Shown: one piece after another, positions 49,587 to 59,683 of the stretch | Numbering within the stretch: position 1 is the first letter of the stretch | Layout of the letters: each line of letters begins with the position of its first letter | Origin: Misgurnus anguillicaudatus | Taxonomy: Eukaryota; Chordata; Actinopteri; Cypriniformes; Cobitidae | Length of the DNA: 64,000 nt | Direction of reading: 5' to 3' | NCBI RefSeq assembly: GCF_027580225.2 | Contig: NC_073360.2 | Span: forward strand, 9,292,501 to 9,356,500 | Program-made: the position numbers and the translations under genes | The notes under the pieces: model-generated | Databases searched by the model: none | What the model was told of the DNA's origin: nothing | The model's input: the letters and a program-made list of their open reading frames with translations, nothing else

Positions 49587-50174
49587 TCAGAATAAGTCCT
49601 CTATCTCGCTTGGTTTGAACCCCGCATACTGTCCAGTTGGGGATGGGAATGCATCCCTAACAGCCCACACCACGCAACTGGGCAATGCAATTCTACTTCC
49701 TCGTCCAAGTGGTTGGCCTTTGAGGGCCCACTCCAGAATTACACGATAAGCCACAAGTCGGTATTGCCTGAGGATTACATAAGAGAGCATAGACTGCGTC
49801 AGCGACTAGGAAATACAATATATCAATGTAGCTTACCTTTCTGACAGTTGTCCATTCGGTCCTTCGGGTGTGGGGCGTTTCTTCCAGTTTATCTTTGGTA
49901 CCCAGAAGAAAGTTTCCAGCACGGGTTTACACATTAGCTGGCGCACTTCGTTGTCTGTGATGCATACCGATGACACATCAGCCTCGTCGACCGAGACATT
50001 CAGGCTGGCCATGTCAGCTGTAACGAGAAGGTCCCACTCCGTGCAGCACCGACTTTCTATCTCCGTCGGCATCTGCCTGCATTTGCCACAGGCACACCAC
50101 CAAGTTCCCGTGATCCTGGGGACCGCTTCTGCCGGAGCTTCAGGCGCCTCCATAGCCATAGCCTGAGCCTCCAT
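49587..50174 (-). CDS. P2X7 ballast-domain-like protein carried by the Kolobok
   Basis: Two minus-strand open stretches. The first (50174-49837) reads GTWWCACGKCRQMPTEIESR then CCTEW: a CxCxxC cluster followed by CC, the zinc-binding start of the cytoplasmic ballast domain of P2X7 receptors. An acidic lead FEPEYKEEELHVRE extends the frame upstream to 50231. The second (49805-49587) reads RQYRLVAYRVILEWALKG, then RIALPSCVVWAVRDAFP and GQYAGFKPSEIEDLF before the stop, matching the LPSC...FP...GQYxGFK end of that domain. No P2X channel segments precede it. Donor GTAAGC at 49836 and acceptor TTTCCTAG ending at 49806 are good sites, but by my count their phases do not match. So either the splicing differs or the gene is broken. 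Tail to tail with the transposase. Function unknown. Confidence 0.65.
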
Positions 50175-51014
50175 CTCCCTTACATGTAGCTCCTCTTCTT
50201 TATATTCAGGTTCGAAACGATATCCTCGACGTCAAACTCAAAATCAAACGGGTCATCCAGAATCCACCTTTCATAATTTATTTTAGATGTAAGGATTTTT
50301 TGAAAAAGTTGATGTTTGTTATTTCGCTACTCCGAGGGCACAGTTGCTCTGCTCACGCAAGCCTTCTGAGAGAAACCGAGCGAAAAAACTACAACCGCAG
50401 GTAAACAGACCCCGTTTCCGGCGGCGGAGTGATATATCAGCGAGTAATTAGTCTTCTTAGAGAAGTCAATGGAATTTTACAAAATGCCAATTAAAACACG
50501 ACAGAAACTGTATTTCGCTACATTACTTGTTTTTAATCATCAACGAACACCACGAACCACTCGGTGAGTAGCACGTTTTTGAAAATGAACGTTAAGTGTT
50601 GTTTTAATGACATGTTTGTGCATGGCCATTGACTTCCATTCTGAAGCAGTCAAGAGACGCTTCTAAACGAGTCAAAAACTCAAGACACGACCCATTGTCA
50701 AAATTTCAGTGTCCATCATTGTAGTTCATCCAAAACAAACCAGAAATGAGACTCAAAGTGTTAAATACCGGAATTATCCTTTAAACTTTAAGTAAAGTTT
50801 ATTCATACTGTAACAGTAGAAAACTATTCCATAAATGACCTACCTTGAGAGCTGGAGTTTTCCATTGACCCTCCAGACTGCTCATGCTTAGCCCTATAAT
50901 GCCTCAGCATGGAAGACGTATTATTATTATACGCCAATTGCTGATCACACACCAAGCACTGAACCTGTAACAACAATGTTGATCTGTGTGAGAATCATTG
51001 CAATTACATATAGG

Positions 51015-53600
51015 CAAGGCAATTTTATTTGTATCACATTTCATACACATAGGCTATTTTTACATTAATGCATTCATCTTTTAAAACGCGTTACTTTTAC
51101 TACGTTTACGCATTTCATTTACGCTACACTAGAGCCCTGCATTTCAGCCCGAGCCCGATAGGGCCCGACCTGTTTACGCCCTTCGGGTCGGGTTTCGGGC
51201 CAATTTTAACGTCACAGCAGATACGCGGGCCGGACCTCGGGCTTATTTAGGCTTCTCCATCTTTTTATAGTTTTCAATTTAATTAAAAGAATCTTTTGAC
51301 AGACATTTATGATTGCAAAACAAACATTGGAAGACGTTTAACCTATCGCATGAGTCCGCAAAGAACAGCCACACATTTACAATGCAGCTGTTTTAACAGT
51401 GTATTTAAACAGCAGGACATTCAGCGCACCAGGAAAAATTATACATGGAGTACTAGATTAAAACCTTGGATACTGTCTTTGCAGACAGCATCCAAGACAT
51501 AATCTATTAAAGACTTCTCCCTGTATTAATTTCGTGTAAGAAGGCTGTGTCTTTATTTCTTGTTTGTGTATGGATCGACTTTTTTATAGATTAAATGTTT
51601 GATTGATACATGAATATCAATGTTATGTGGTAAGTCCTTACATTTAAAAATATGTATATGCAAACGCGAAGTTGTAAGTTAGCATGCATGTTTATTCTGT
51701 TTCATGTGTGTTTCGTTTCGTTTTGTATAGCCCTTTTTATTTTTTTATTTCTGCACTCGTTGCAACTGCGAGCAGCAGAGCAACCTGCCTTCGCTTTTTA
51801 AAAATAGAGTGTGTTTATAATAAATGTTTAAACTAACATTGTGATATGCTGAAAATATATATTTTATATAGTTGTTATTATAGGCAAGTGTAGTGTTGAT
51901 TTGAGAGGATCAATTCATCAAACATGTCGTCAACTTACTGTCGGCCGCTAACCGGTTATCATAAAAAACTTTAACAACAAAAACTGATGTAAAATGTAAA
52001 TAAAAAAAAAATATATAACTAGTTTGCCATTTAAAACAAAACCGAACTGCTTTAATTGCTGCAAGAGTACAGCTGTACAAGCTGTGTAAGGAGTTATTTT
52101 TTGCTATTTCTGCGGATTTCTTTTGCAAATTCTATATGCGGAATTTTAATTAAATTTAATTCATTTTAAAATTGTCCGAGAGAATGTGCGCTGTGAATAT
52201 TACAAAACAATAAAATATTTTATAACTATATTATACATTTTATTAAAGGATTACCCTGAATTAAACTGGACCAACATGAACCAACAGATAATGGATAATG
52301 TGCTGTCACGACCATAGTTTTATATAATATACATATATTACTGTCTACAGTGTAAGAGTAAAAAGAAAAGGCTTCTCATAATAAATGTAGCATATATAGC
52401 AAGATAATTTCATCAGTTTAACAACACAATGTATATATATATATATTTATCTTGTAAACGGATTTAAAATAATAAATAATTGTCGCGTCATGTAGCAAGA
52501 GAGACGATAGAGATCTCATTAACTTCTCCGCAGAAAGTTTTATTTCAAAAGTTTTACATATTAAATAGGCTATTAAAAAGTTTGTGCTTCTCTCATAAAA
52601 ACCTCAAAGCAGACAGCACAGACATCTACTCACAAACACACGCGATGCAGTGACTATATCTGCGGACACAGATTCTTAATGGGGAGAATTAAAAAGTTCG
52701 GACTCGGGTCGGACTCGGGCTGAGAATTCTGATAAGCTGTCGGACAAGGGCCGGGCTAGGGCCTAAGCGTCTCGGGCCAGGGCCGGGTCAGGGCCTAGAT
52801 TTTTGGCCCGTGCAGGGCTCTACGCTACACCACCGTTTTCGACCCTCATAAACTGATTTGTTGGCAAACACTGCAGACACTGTTTTAGTTTGAGAACTCA
52901 GATGTTGCGCTGCAGTGTAAATGAACGTAGACCGATTCTTATAAACGAACAACTGATGTTAACGTGACAGTGCATCGTTTTCAAAGTAAAAATTATTTTT
53001 ATTCAGGTAAATGGAGGTTTGCAACGGAGGTTTTGCCAAAAATAGTAAACATCTACCAACCAGATATTAAAAATATTATATCAGATTGTTTTAACATGTA
53101 TCCTTATAGATAATGTCTGTTTTATATTTGTTTGAGTATTGTTGGGTTTGAATATTGTTGTAATGTTGTTTATGTTTTGTTAAATTTAGTTAGCTTATTA
53201 CGAAAGAGAGACTGTAATTATAAACGCTGACTAGGGAGTTGTAAAGGCCAATATGAAGGGAGAATTGTAATGGGTGAGACATTATTTTAAGTTTAATTTA
53301 AGTTTTGTTTGCTACTTTAAAATAAAATTCGTTTAATATAATTTGTCTCTTAATTTTAATCGATGTTTTGTTGATAAGTTTTGTGAATATCAATTAATAA
53401 AACAATAAAATCAACGTCATATTAATATTTAATGCCCGTTTGCGCTTTTTGCTTTTTCTGTGTTGCTAGCGAAGGACGTGCGTCATTTTAATTTTTATTG
53501 ATCAATTGCAAAGTTCAAAGTGCTTCACGGAAATTAGAAATCAATCTTAGAGAAAAAGCATTTAAAAATCACAAATCATACAAATTGATTGAGACTTTGA
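51015..53600. repeat. Split interspersed repeat in the hAT 5' region, with nested hAT DNA
   Basis: The left part GGCAAGGCAATTTTATTTGT and the right part AAAGTTCAAAGTGCTTCACG are pieces of a common fish repeat. Between them is a relative of the 15283-16972 hAT (51080-51129 plus 52823-53460: TGGAGGTTTGCAACGGAGGT, ATTGTTGTAATGTTGTTTAT), itself interrupted by 51130-52822. Confidence 0.5.
51130..52822. mobile_element. hAT element nested in the 51-53.6 kb repeat
   Basis: Perfect 8-bp duplications CGCTACAC at 51122-51129 and 52823-52830. Inverted ends TAGAGCCCTGCA and TGCAGGGCTCTA. Subterminal CGGGCC/GGGTCGG-rich arms contrast with an AT-rich centre. 1.69 kb, no transposase seen. Confidence 0.88.
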
Positions 53601-54100
53601 AATAACAATGTAAAGAAAATATTTGTGTTTTGATAACATTAGTTTATTAATTATTTTTTGTTTTACAAAAAAATCACACAAAAATAAAACTATGCAGAAA
53701 TGCCAAAGAAATAACCTTATTCGGGGAAATAAGTTGAAAGTGTTCCCAAACTTGGGAACGACTCCTCTTTCTCGCTGGCTCCATCACAACAATGAAATAA
53801 TCTCAATACAATCTCCTCAACAACAACGACAATCCAAACTCCGACTACTATAACCCACGGTATCGCCATGGTTTGGCTTCACTTTTATAAGAAATACAGC
53901 CGCCACGTTTCAAACCGGTCAACCCCGGATCGGGCTGTCAAAGCAGTCAGGTGGTTCGCTACAGGAGTGAACCAGTGTATTTGCTTCAGACGTCATTTTC
54001 ACGTGACTAGTGACGTAATGATACAAGCTCCGAAGCACTGGTTCATTGTAAAGACATTTCGAGTTTGAAGCAAGCTTCGGAGCTTCGGTGTCAGACGTAA
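53601..54100. other. 5' flank of the large hAT element
   Basis: Terminal region of the hAT, with CGAAGC/GCTTCGG subterminal motifs near 54030-54090. No exon was recognised. Confidence 0.4.
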
Positions 54101-54252
54101 CATCACTAGTCTTGTCCAGTTTAGTGTTGATTTAGTATCTTGTTATGTTGTTTTGCCCCCTCGTGGGTTTTATTTTCTGTTTTGTACACAAATAAAAGTC
54201 CTATTTGAGTTATCTGTCTGCATTTGGGTTCGTCCTTCACAAATCATAACAG

Positions 54253-54263
54253 AATGCACAAGC
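54253..54263 (+). other. Self-primer-type primer-binding site
   Basis: AATGCACAAGC starts two bases after the 5' LTR. It exactly complements GCTTGTGCATT in the LTR (38945-38955; 55615-55625), 30 bp after the TATA-like box. The ATG at 54254 lies inside the site. Confidence 0.72.
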
Positions 54264-54859
54264 CAGTTAAGAACCCAGCGGACTGGATGTACCGTCGCTG
54301 CGCTAGGAGAGGACGCAGTTTTTCAGTTGTTCTTGAACCGGGTCCCACCTGGTACGATCCTCTTCTGTTTGGACCCGGGGTCAATTCTAGGAGGGAGCCA
54401 GCCAGTTCCGCTGGTCCCATCCCTCTGTCTGTCATCCCGGAGGATCGAGCCATGGGAGGTATTGTGCTTGGCGACCCGAGTCTTCCTCCTCCGGCCCCTG
54501 AGAGCTCCTCCCCACCCATGTCGCTTCGTGGAAAGCGAGAGAGGAGGGTTTCGTGGGAGTCGCCGTCCGAGGGGTCCTCTTCAGAACCTACTGCTCCCAC
54601 CACAGTTCTCCCCTCACCTGCCACGGCGTCAGCGCCACGCCCAAGAAGGAAGAAGAAGAGGAGGGGGTTGACTTCTCAGCCTCCGCTGCAGCCCCTGCTG
54701 TCTGCGCAGCCACCGCTGCAGCCCCTGCCGTCTGCGCAGCCACCGCTGCAGCCCCTGCCGTCTGCGCAGCCACCGCTGCAGCCCCTGCCGTCTGCGCAGC
54801 CACCGCTGCAGCCCCACCGCTGCCAGCCACAGCGCCCCCTGTCTCACCGGCCCCCTTAG
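54254..54859 (+). CDS. Pro-rich open frame of the LTR retrotransposon interior
   Basis: 201 codons from an ATG inside the primer-binding site: MHKPVKNPADWMYRRCARRG. It then enters a Ser/Pro/Arg-rich region with a basic patch RPRRKKKRRG (about residue 132-141), then five 10-residue repeats of the type PPLQPLPSAQ (30-bp tandem DNA units, about 54682-54815). After the repeats the frame ends. An overlapping frame (to 55140) continues with a Pro/Ser-rich tail, so a frameshift through repeat slippage is likely. There is no gag zinc knuckle and no enzyme domain. The opening MxxPVK matches the short frame at the same place in the element at 5264. I do not recognise a function. Confidence 0.4.
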   Translation: MHKPVKNPADWMYRRCARRGRSFSVVLEPGPTWYDPLLFGPGVNSRREPASSAGPIPLSVIPEDRAMGGIVLGDPSLPPPAPESSSPPMSLRGKRERRVSWESPSEGSSSEPTAPTTVLPSPATASAPRPRRKKKRRGLTSQPPLQPLLSAQPPLQPLPSAQPPLQPLPSAQPPLQPLPSAQPPLQPHRCQPQRPLSHRPP

Positions 54860-55376
54860 TTGCTTCCTCCCGTGCTCCATCGTCCTGTTTGTCTGCCTGG
54901 TCCCCTGCTACTGTCTCCATGTCTTCCCTGAACTCTCTCCCCTACCCAGTGAGTCCTGGCTCACCCCCGTCGGCTCCCTTGTCTACCCCTACCATGCCCT
55001 GGAACCCTGCCTTGCCTCCTTTTGTTCCCCTTTCCCAGCTTGCATCCCCATCCAAGCCTGCTCCCTCCAAGATCCCCACCAAGCCTGCCCGGACTCCTCG
55101 TCCCAAGCCCTCTACTACCCCTGAACCCAAGTCCCCTTGACCACCCAGCTCCACCCTACCTGGACTTCCTCACCTGAACAATGTTTTGCATCCGACCCCC
55201 CTCCCTTGTTTGTTGTTTTTATTATGTCACCCCAACCCTCTTGTATTGTATTCTTGTCTGCCTTTGATATTATTTGTCATGTTTTCTTGGTGTCTGTCTA
55301 TCTGTCAGTCTGTCTTGTCCCGTGTCTAGTGTTCCCCTGGGGAGCGTCTGGTAGCCGCTCCTTTAGGGGGGGATTC

Positions 55377-55864
55377 TGTCATGGTTCTGCCATCTTGTCC
55401 TTTGTTTAATCTAGTCTTGTGGCAGAATCATGACAGACCCATGTTTTGTGTGGGTTCACGTGGTCTTAGTATTGATTTACTAGACCACGTGTTCCCAGTG
55501 TCTTGTCTCTTTTACCCCGCTCCCTTGTCATCCTCCTCATTATTGTTTAATTCCTGTCACCTGTTGCCCTCATTAGTTGTCCTCTATTTAAGATCCTTGT
55601 GTTTGTTGTCCTGTGCTTGTGCATTGTTCCTATATCCTGTAAGTACTCTGTCTCAAGTCCAGTCTAGTCAAGTGTGTTATATTTAGTGTATTGTCAAGTT
55701 TAGTGTTTAATGTCATAGTCTAGTCTTGTCCAGTTTAGTGTTGATTTAGTATCTTGTTATGTTGTTTTGCCCCCTCGTGGGTTTTATTTTCTGTTTTGTA
55801 CACAAAAAAAGTCCTATTTGAGTTATCTGTCTGCATTTGGGTTCGTCCTTCACAAATCATAACA
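55377..55864 (+). repeat. Intact 3' LTR
   Basis: 488 bp, TGTCATGG...CATAACA. The reference for reconstructing the broken 5' LTR. Confidence 0.9.
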
Positions 55865-57142
55865 AACGCAGACATGTTACAATCTTCCCCTCGTGCTAAA
55901 ACCCCTAATGGGGAACTTGTGGCGGTGACACAAAGTCCGTTTCTCAATCTAAAGGCTGCAGCCTCTGGAGGTCTCATTTCTAAGCTGTGCATCATAATTT
56001 CAGAATATTAACAATTAACATTATAAAGTTGACTACTATTTTTAGTTAAATATAAATTGTTGTAGTATATTTATGACTCGCGAATGTAATGCTCTGTTAA
56101 CTCAATTGAACCAGGCTTGATGACGTATGCAGCCTGCAGATGCGACCTCCGGAGTCGCCAGGATTTTCCACAATGACACTCGTTTATCCTTTCTTTTTTG
56201 TGAAAACTGCCGCTCAAAATCCGCCAAGTAAACGACTGTGTTTAGGTCTGCTGCCCTGCTATACGTCACGCGAGTGACAGCGGAACGCCGCAAATGAGAT
56301 GAGACAGGAGAGAAACGATCGGCTCTGATTGGTGAATGAATAGGGTTTGGTTTTACCCTGGATGAGTGTGTGTGTTAACAAGTTTGACTGATATTATAGC
56401 ATCTTGGATTGTAATGTAAATACTGGACACGTGAACGCAGCACCTGAATACAGGGTAATACTGTATATGCAAGTGAATTGCCGTCATTTAAAATGAAGAG
56501 TGCATTTATGTATGAATCGAGATCGTGATTCTTTTTCGATTAATTGTGCAGCCCTAATCCTAACCCAAACAACAATTCTAACCCCAACTCCAAGTGACCA
56601 TGGTTCAAAATTGGACAAAAATGGGACGGATGGGCGTACCATTTGCATGCAAAATTGGAATTTGGCATATGTATTGCATGACGTTTCACACTGTGTACAT
56701 ACGCATCTCTATAAGATTTCAATTTGACTATGAATCTTGCACCATTACGGATTTTAAATGTGAGCGATAGTTTTGTCACAGTTTATAATGCAGACTTGGT
56801 GTGGTGTCATCATTTGCCTGTCGAATTAGGGCTTTAGCAACAAATCTGAACAGCTTGAAACAGCCGTCAAAGTTCAGAAAAATAGATGAGAACACACAAA
56901 TTCGCACTGGTTTTAAAAAAACATTCTGAGAGAAAGACAAACGTGCATATATGATTTACCTGTTTTATGATGCTTTTCTGTCTGCAGGCTAAAATTGCAC
57001 TGCACGCGGGACCTTTAATAAGCCTACACGGACATGGGAACATGGTTTTAATGTTTTGTACATACGTTTTACTTTTTTTTAATAGTTTGTGATTAAAAAT
57101 AATTTGGCGGACCCCCTGCAGACCCCTGGTTGAAGACCCGTG

Positions 57143-58049
57143 CAGTAGACCATCTGGGAATTCATTTAGCAGTAAGTTTAGACTGACAGACATTCTGCTT
57201 TTTTAATAAGCAATTTCATTACAGAATGTTTTTCTGGGACTTGGTTTTTCTTTTTCCATAACAACAATGAAGCTACCCTGCAATTCAAATATGAATAATG
57301 ACAAACCCAACAATATCCAGGATGTAACATTTCTATCAATGCCTATAAATAAACCACAGCCTATATTTCTACAAAATGTACCCAAATCGTAAGGCACATC
57401 GAATATGCCCAGACTTTTTGGTTAAACTTTGTTGGTTCCCATCCACCAGATAACATTCCACCCCAACACATTACCAGTAGAGACCATCAGACACTATTAT
57501 ACTTTCCTTTAATACAATTCCTATTAAAACCATTATATCCATTTAAATTTATTTGATGAAGACGGAAAAACTCGAACACTTGAAGGTGCACGTGGCCCAA
57601 GCTGAAGAGTTACGAGTACACACAGCATTTGGATACTAATCTAACAGCTCTGACATTAACGAAAATCAAACTTAAATAAAAGGTTTCTTTAAATAACTTT
57701 GGCTTACAATTAGATACAGTCTTACACATATGATCCAGAAACGGATACTGAGTCAGTAATTGATCAACAGGAACAACAGCAGCAACGATTACAGCAGGAC
57801 GTGTCTGTTAATTAATATTTGATTGTTTATTCGCTATTTTAATTTAAAAAATGCGACATAATTCTTGATGGTTTTTTTGTATTTGTCCATTTAAAATGTG
57901 TAAATGTCATAAGTGCAGTACAATAACAACTGAGGTGGAAAATGTTTGCTATTGTTCGTGTTGTTTGCATTACATGCACGTATGCGCCGATTGCAAACAA
58001 AATACGTGAGATTTTGATTTACTTGCGCCTGTGGTTGCGATCACATTAT
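57143..58049. other. No gene recognised
   Basis: AT-rich, some short open frames, nothing supportable. Confidence 0.45.
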
Positions 58050-58433
58050 TTTAAAAAAATGTTTTAACTAATCTAGGAGTAAACAATTATTTAGCTAATT
58101 GATAATGAAGTAATTTCATATTTTTTTGGTAATAAAAATACACCCAAGTGAGCAATAATCTTTAAAATTACATGATAATGATGATGCAATAATAATTGGT
58201 TCAAATAATGTATCAAAACAAGTAAAAACATTACAAGAATATGCAGCCATTGTAATAAAAATTATGTGTTATAACAAATGCCTGCAGGGGGCACTAACAC
58301 ACCCATTTAAGTTACTTTTACTTTAGATGCATACTTTTAGCCAAGCAACGTTTAAATCCATTTAATTCTTTAATATTTCTCCAATTCTTTACAATAGAAA
58401 TGATACAGTCACTGTCAGGCACGTGCACACAGA

Positions 58434-59683
58434 GGGCCATATTTTAACGATCTGAAACGCAAGTGCGAAGCGCAAAGCGCAAGTGACTTTGTGGGCGGAT
58501 CTTGGGCGCTGTTGCTATTTTCCCGGCGGGAGAAATGACTCTTGCGCAAGGTGCAAATCAATAAGGGGTTGGTCTGAAGTAGGTTCATTATTCATAGGTG
58601 TGGTTTGGGCGTAACGTCAAATAAACCAATCAGAACGCTATCCAACATTCCCTTTAAACGCAAGGGCGCAAGTTCAATAGCGGGTTGCTATTATAATGAC
58701 GGATTTACCAGGCGCACGCCAGGAGTGGTTCACAGCCGAGGAGACCGGCATTCTTGTAAGAGCAGTCAAAGACAGAGAAGTTGTTTTGTATGGGGATGGG
58801 ACTTGGGAGAAACCCGCACAAATCAGCGTCGGTTAAACAGGCGTGAGAGGAAATATAGCCACAATTGTCTCATCAGCTGGCATCCGCTACAATGATATCA
58901 GGAGACGGGGGAATCCCAAGCTTGCCAGCATAAATCGGGCATGCCGTGTAACGGGAGGTGGATCTGCCTCTAAACATGACCTGACGCCAGCAGAGGACAT
59001 CGCTGCGTCCACCCTCACCGCTGAAAGGGTTTGGGGGCTTTGAAATCGGAAACGCAAGCAAGGTCCAACCCCAAAGTACACTTACAAATCAAGTTCATAT
59101 ACATAAAGGTTTCTTATGAAAACATTTTAATTATTATTTACATAAAATAAATGTAATACAGCCACACAACAAACTTATGAAAATATTTTAATCTTTATTT
59201 GCATGAGAATTTTTTAATGCAGCCACACAATACATAAAAACTATCACCACAATGCTCACCACAATGATTTCCCTTATCTCATGTGTTAATATTTTTTATT
59301 GTAACAATTTATAATTTGCAAAAATAACTGTTCTGTGTAGATTAGATAAGCAATGCGCGTTGTGCACGCTATACATTATGGTCAAGCATGCCCCCTTAAA
59401 ATAGCATAATGAACTACACGCAACGCGCCACTGACTTTAGACTAGTTTTTTTTTTTTGGTTAGTAGCGCAAGTGTTTTTTGAAACTGCAAAATAGCATAA
59501 GTGATGGTTTGCGCCGGAACACGCCTCCTTTTTTGTGCTGAACTGCCCAGGCAGCGCAAGTTCATTCCCTAGTTTGCCGACGTGCGTCTGTGGAGGGAAA
59601 AACCCGCTGTGCGCCGGTGCAAAATACGAAATGATACATGCGTCACTGACAAAGTCAATTGCGCTGGGTGCAAGATAGGGCCC
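58434..59683 (+). mobile_element. PIF/Harbinger derivative with Myb-like gene remnant
   Basis: Ends GGGCCATATTTTAACGATCT and, reversed, GGGCCCTATCTTGCACCCAG, flanked by AGA (58431-58433 and 59684-59686). 1.25 kb with repeated GCGCAAGT motifs near both ends. It carries only the Myb-like accessory gene remnant; the DDE transposase is absent. Confidence 0.75.
58696..59043 (+). pseudogene. Harbinger Myb/SANT-like DNA-binding protein, degenerate
   Basis: Starts MTDLPGARQEWFTAEETGIL then VRAVKDREVVLYGDG. This is the W...EE..ILVRAV..RE..LYGD signature of the Myb/SANT-like protein that Harbinger transposons encode beside their transposase. An in-frame TAA at 58834 stops it after 46 codons. Around 58800-58840 another frame (NQRRLNRRER) seems to be the original, so there are likely two compensating frameshifts. 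The same frame then resumes with NIATIVSSAGIRYNDIRRRGNPKLASINR to a stop at 59043. It would have bound transposon ends and helped import the transposase. This copy is not functional. Confidence 0.7.

Larger units (their letters stand above)
43290..50780 (+). mobile_element. Complete Kolobok DNA transposon (level 4)
   Basis: 7491 bp flanked by TTAA (43286-43289 and 50781-50784). 254-bp terminal inverted repeats, 43290-43543 and 50527-50780, read identical by eye and begin AGGATAATTCCGG. It carries a nine-exon THAP-Kolobok transposase on the plus strand and a P2X7-ballast-like gene on the minus strand, tail to tail. Four or five MITEs sit in its introns and between the genes. TTAA duplication, THAP finger and the transposase motifs are the hallmarks of the Kolobok superfamily. 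Confidence 0.93.
41642..50964 (-). pseudogene. BED-type hAT transposase (ZBED-like), frameshifted
   Basis: Minus-strand exons. BED finger 50964-50844: VQCLVCDQQLAYNNNTSSML then RHYRAKH, with CxxC and H...H ligands. Its donor is AAG/GTAGGT. The catalytic exon is 43259-42056. The C-terminal exon is 41976-41642, after acceptor CTTGCAG. The RNase-H-like core has Asp in SLTADMWTS and Asp in LVTDAASNM. The C-terminal dimerisation domain has CTPASSVPCERIFSKAG and KRNRLSP, ending FLNKNHNI. Two 1-nt frameshifts, near 42870 (after HTAENLAEAK) and 42240 (a T run after SAQQV), break the protein. No start exon upstream of the finger was identified. The intron between finger and core was about 85 bp before the Kolobok landed in it. 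The product would be a nuclear DNA transposase. Confidence 0.85.
41017..54108 (-). mobile_element. BED-finger hAT transposon inserted in the 5' LTR (level 3)
   Basis: Perfect 8-bp duplications GTCTTGTC at 41009-41016 and 54109-54116. Termini TAGTGATG and CATCACTA, with subterminal GAAGC/CGAAGC repeats at both ends (AAGCGTTTCGAAGCATT left, GAAGCAAGCTTCGGAGCTTC right). 13.1 kb in total, of which 7.5 kb is the Kolobok and about 2.5 kb is another nest (51.0-53.6 kb). It encodes a BED-type hAT transposase on the minus strand, now frameshifted. Confidence 0.9.
38707..55864 (+). mobile_element. Non-autonomous self-priming LTR retrotransposon, split by later insertions (level 2)
   Basis: 5-bp duplications AACGC at 38702-38706 and 55865-55869. 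The 5' LTR is in three pieces (38707-38973, 40930-41016, 54117-54251; 489 bp together) and the 3' LTR is intact (55377-55864, 488 bp). They differ at about three positions, under 1%, so the insertion is young. Interior 54252-55376, with a polypurine tract AGGGGGGG near 55365-55371 before the 3' LTR. No reverse transcriptase or integrase. A Pro-rich open frame fills the interior. Confidence 0.88.
38402..56556. mobile_element. hAT element of the nest (level 1)
   Basis: Inverted ends TAGGGCTGCACGATT and AATTGTGCAGCCCTA. The right flank ATCCTAAC matches the left flank ATCCTATAAC except for an extra TA. Its own DNA is 38402-38706 plus 55865-56556, including mirrored GTGAATCACGATT/AATCGAGATCGTGATT. 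A region near 55930-56170 (GTCCGTTTCTCAATCT...CTGCAG) resembles 62.75 kb. No transposase is present. Confidence 0.65.
38038..57142. mobile_element. Outermost hAT MITE of the nest (level 0)
   Basis: Left end CAGGGATCTTCAACG; the right end reversed is CACGGGTCTTCAACC. Flanks CTGTAAAC (38030-38037) and CAGTAGAC (57143-57150) match at 6 of 8, an eroded duplication. Its own DNA is 38038-38401 plus 56557-57142, and the rest is inserted. The left part also holds a GTTGGGTTATT-rich repeat (38150-38260). Non-coding. Confidence 0.65.

Noticed and set aside
49587..50174. A host P2X7 receptor exon
   Set aside because: No transmembrane or extracellular P2X segments occur nearby and the frames lie inside the Kolobok inverted repeats, so a transposon-borne ballast-like gene is the better reading.
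54588..54920. Antisense Ala-Gly-Val repeat frame
   Set aside because: A shadow of the 30-bp minisatellite; no independent coding signal.
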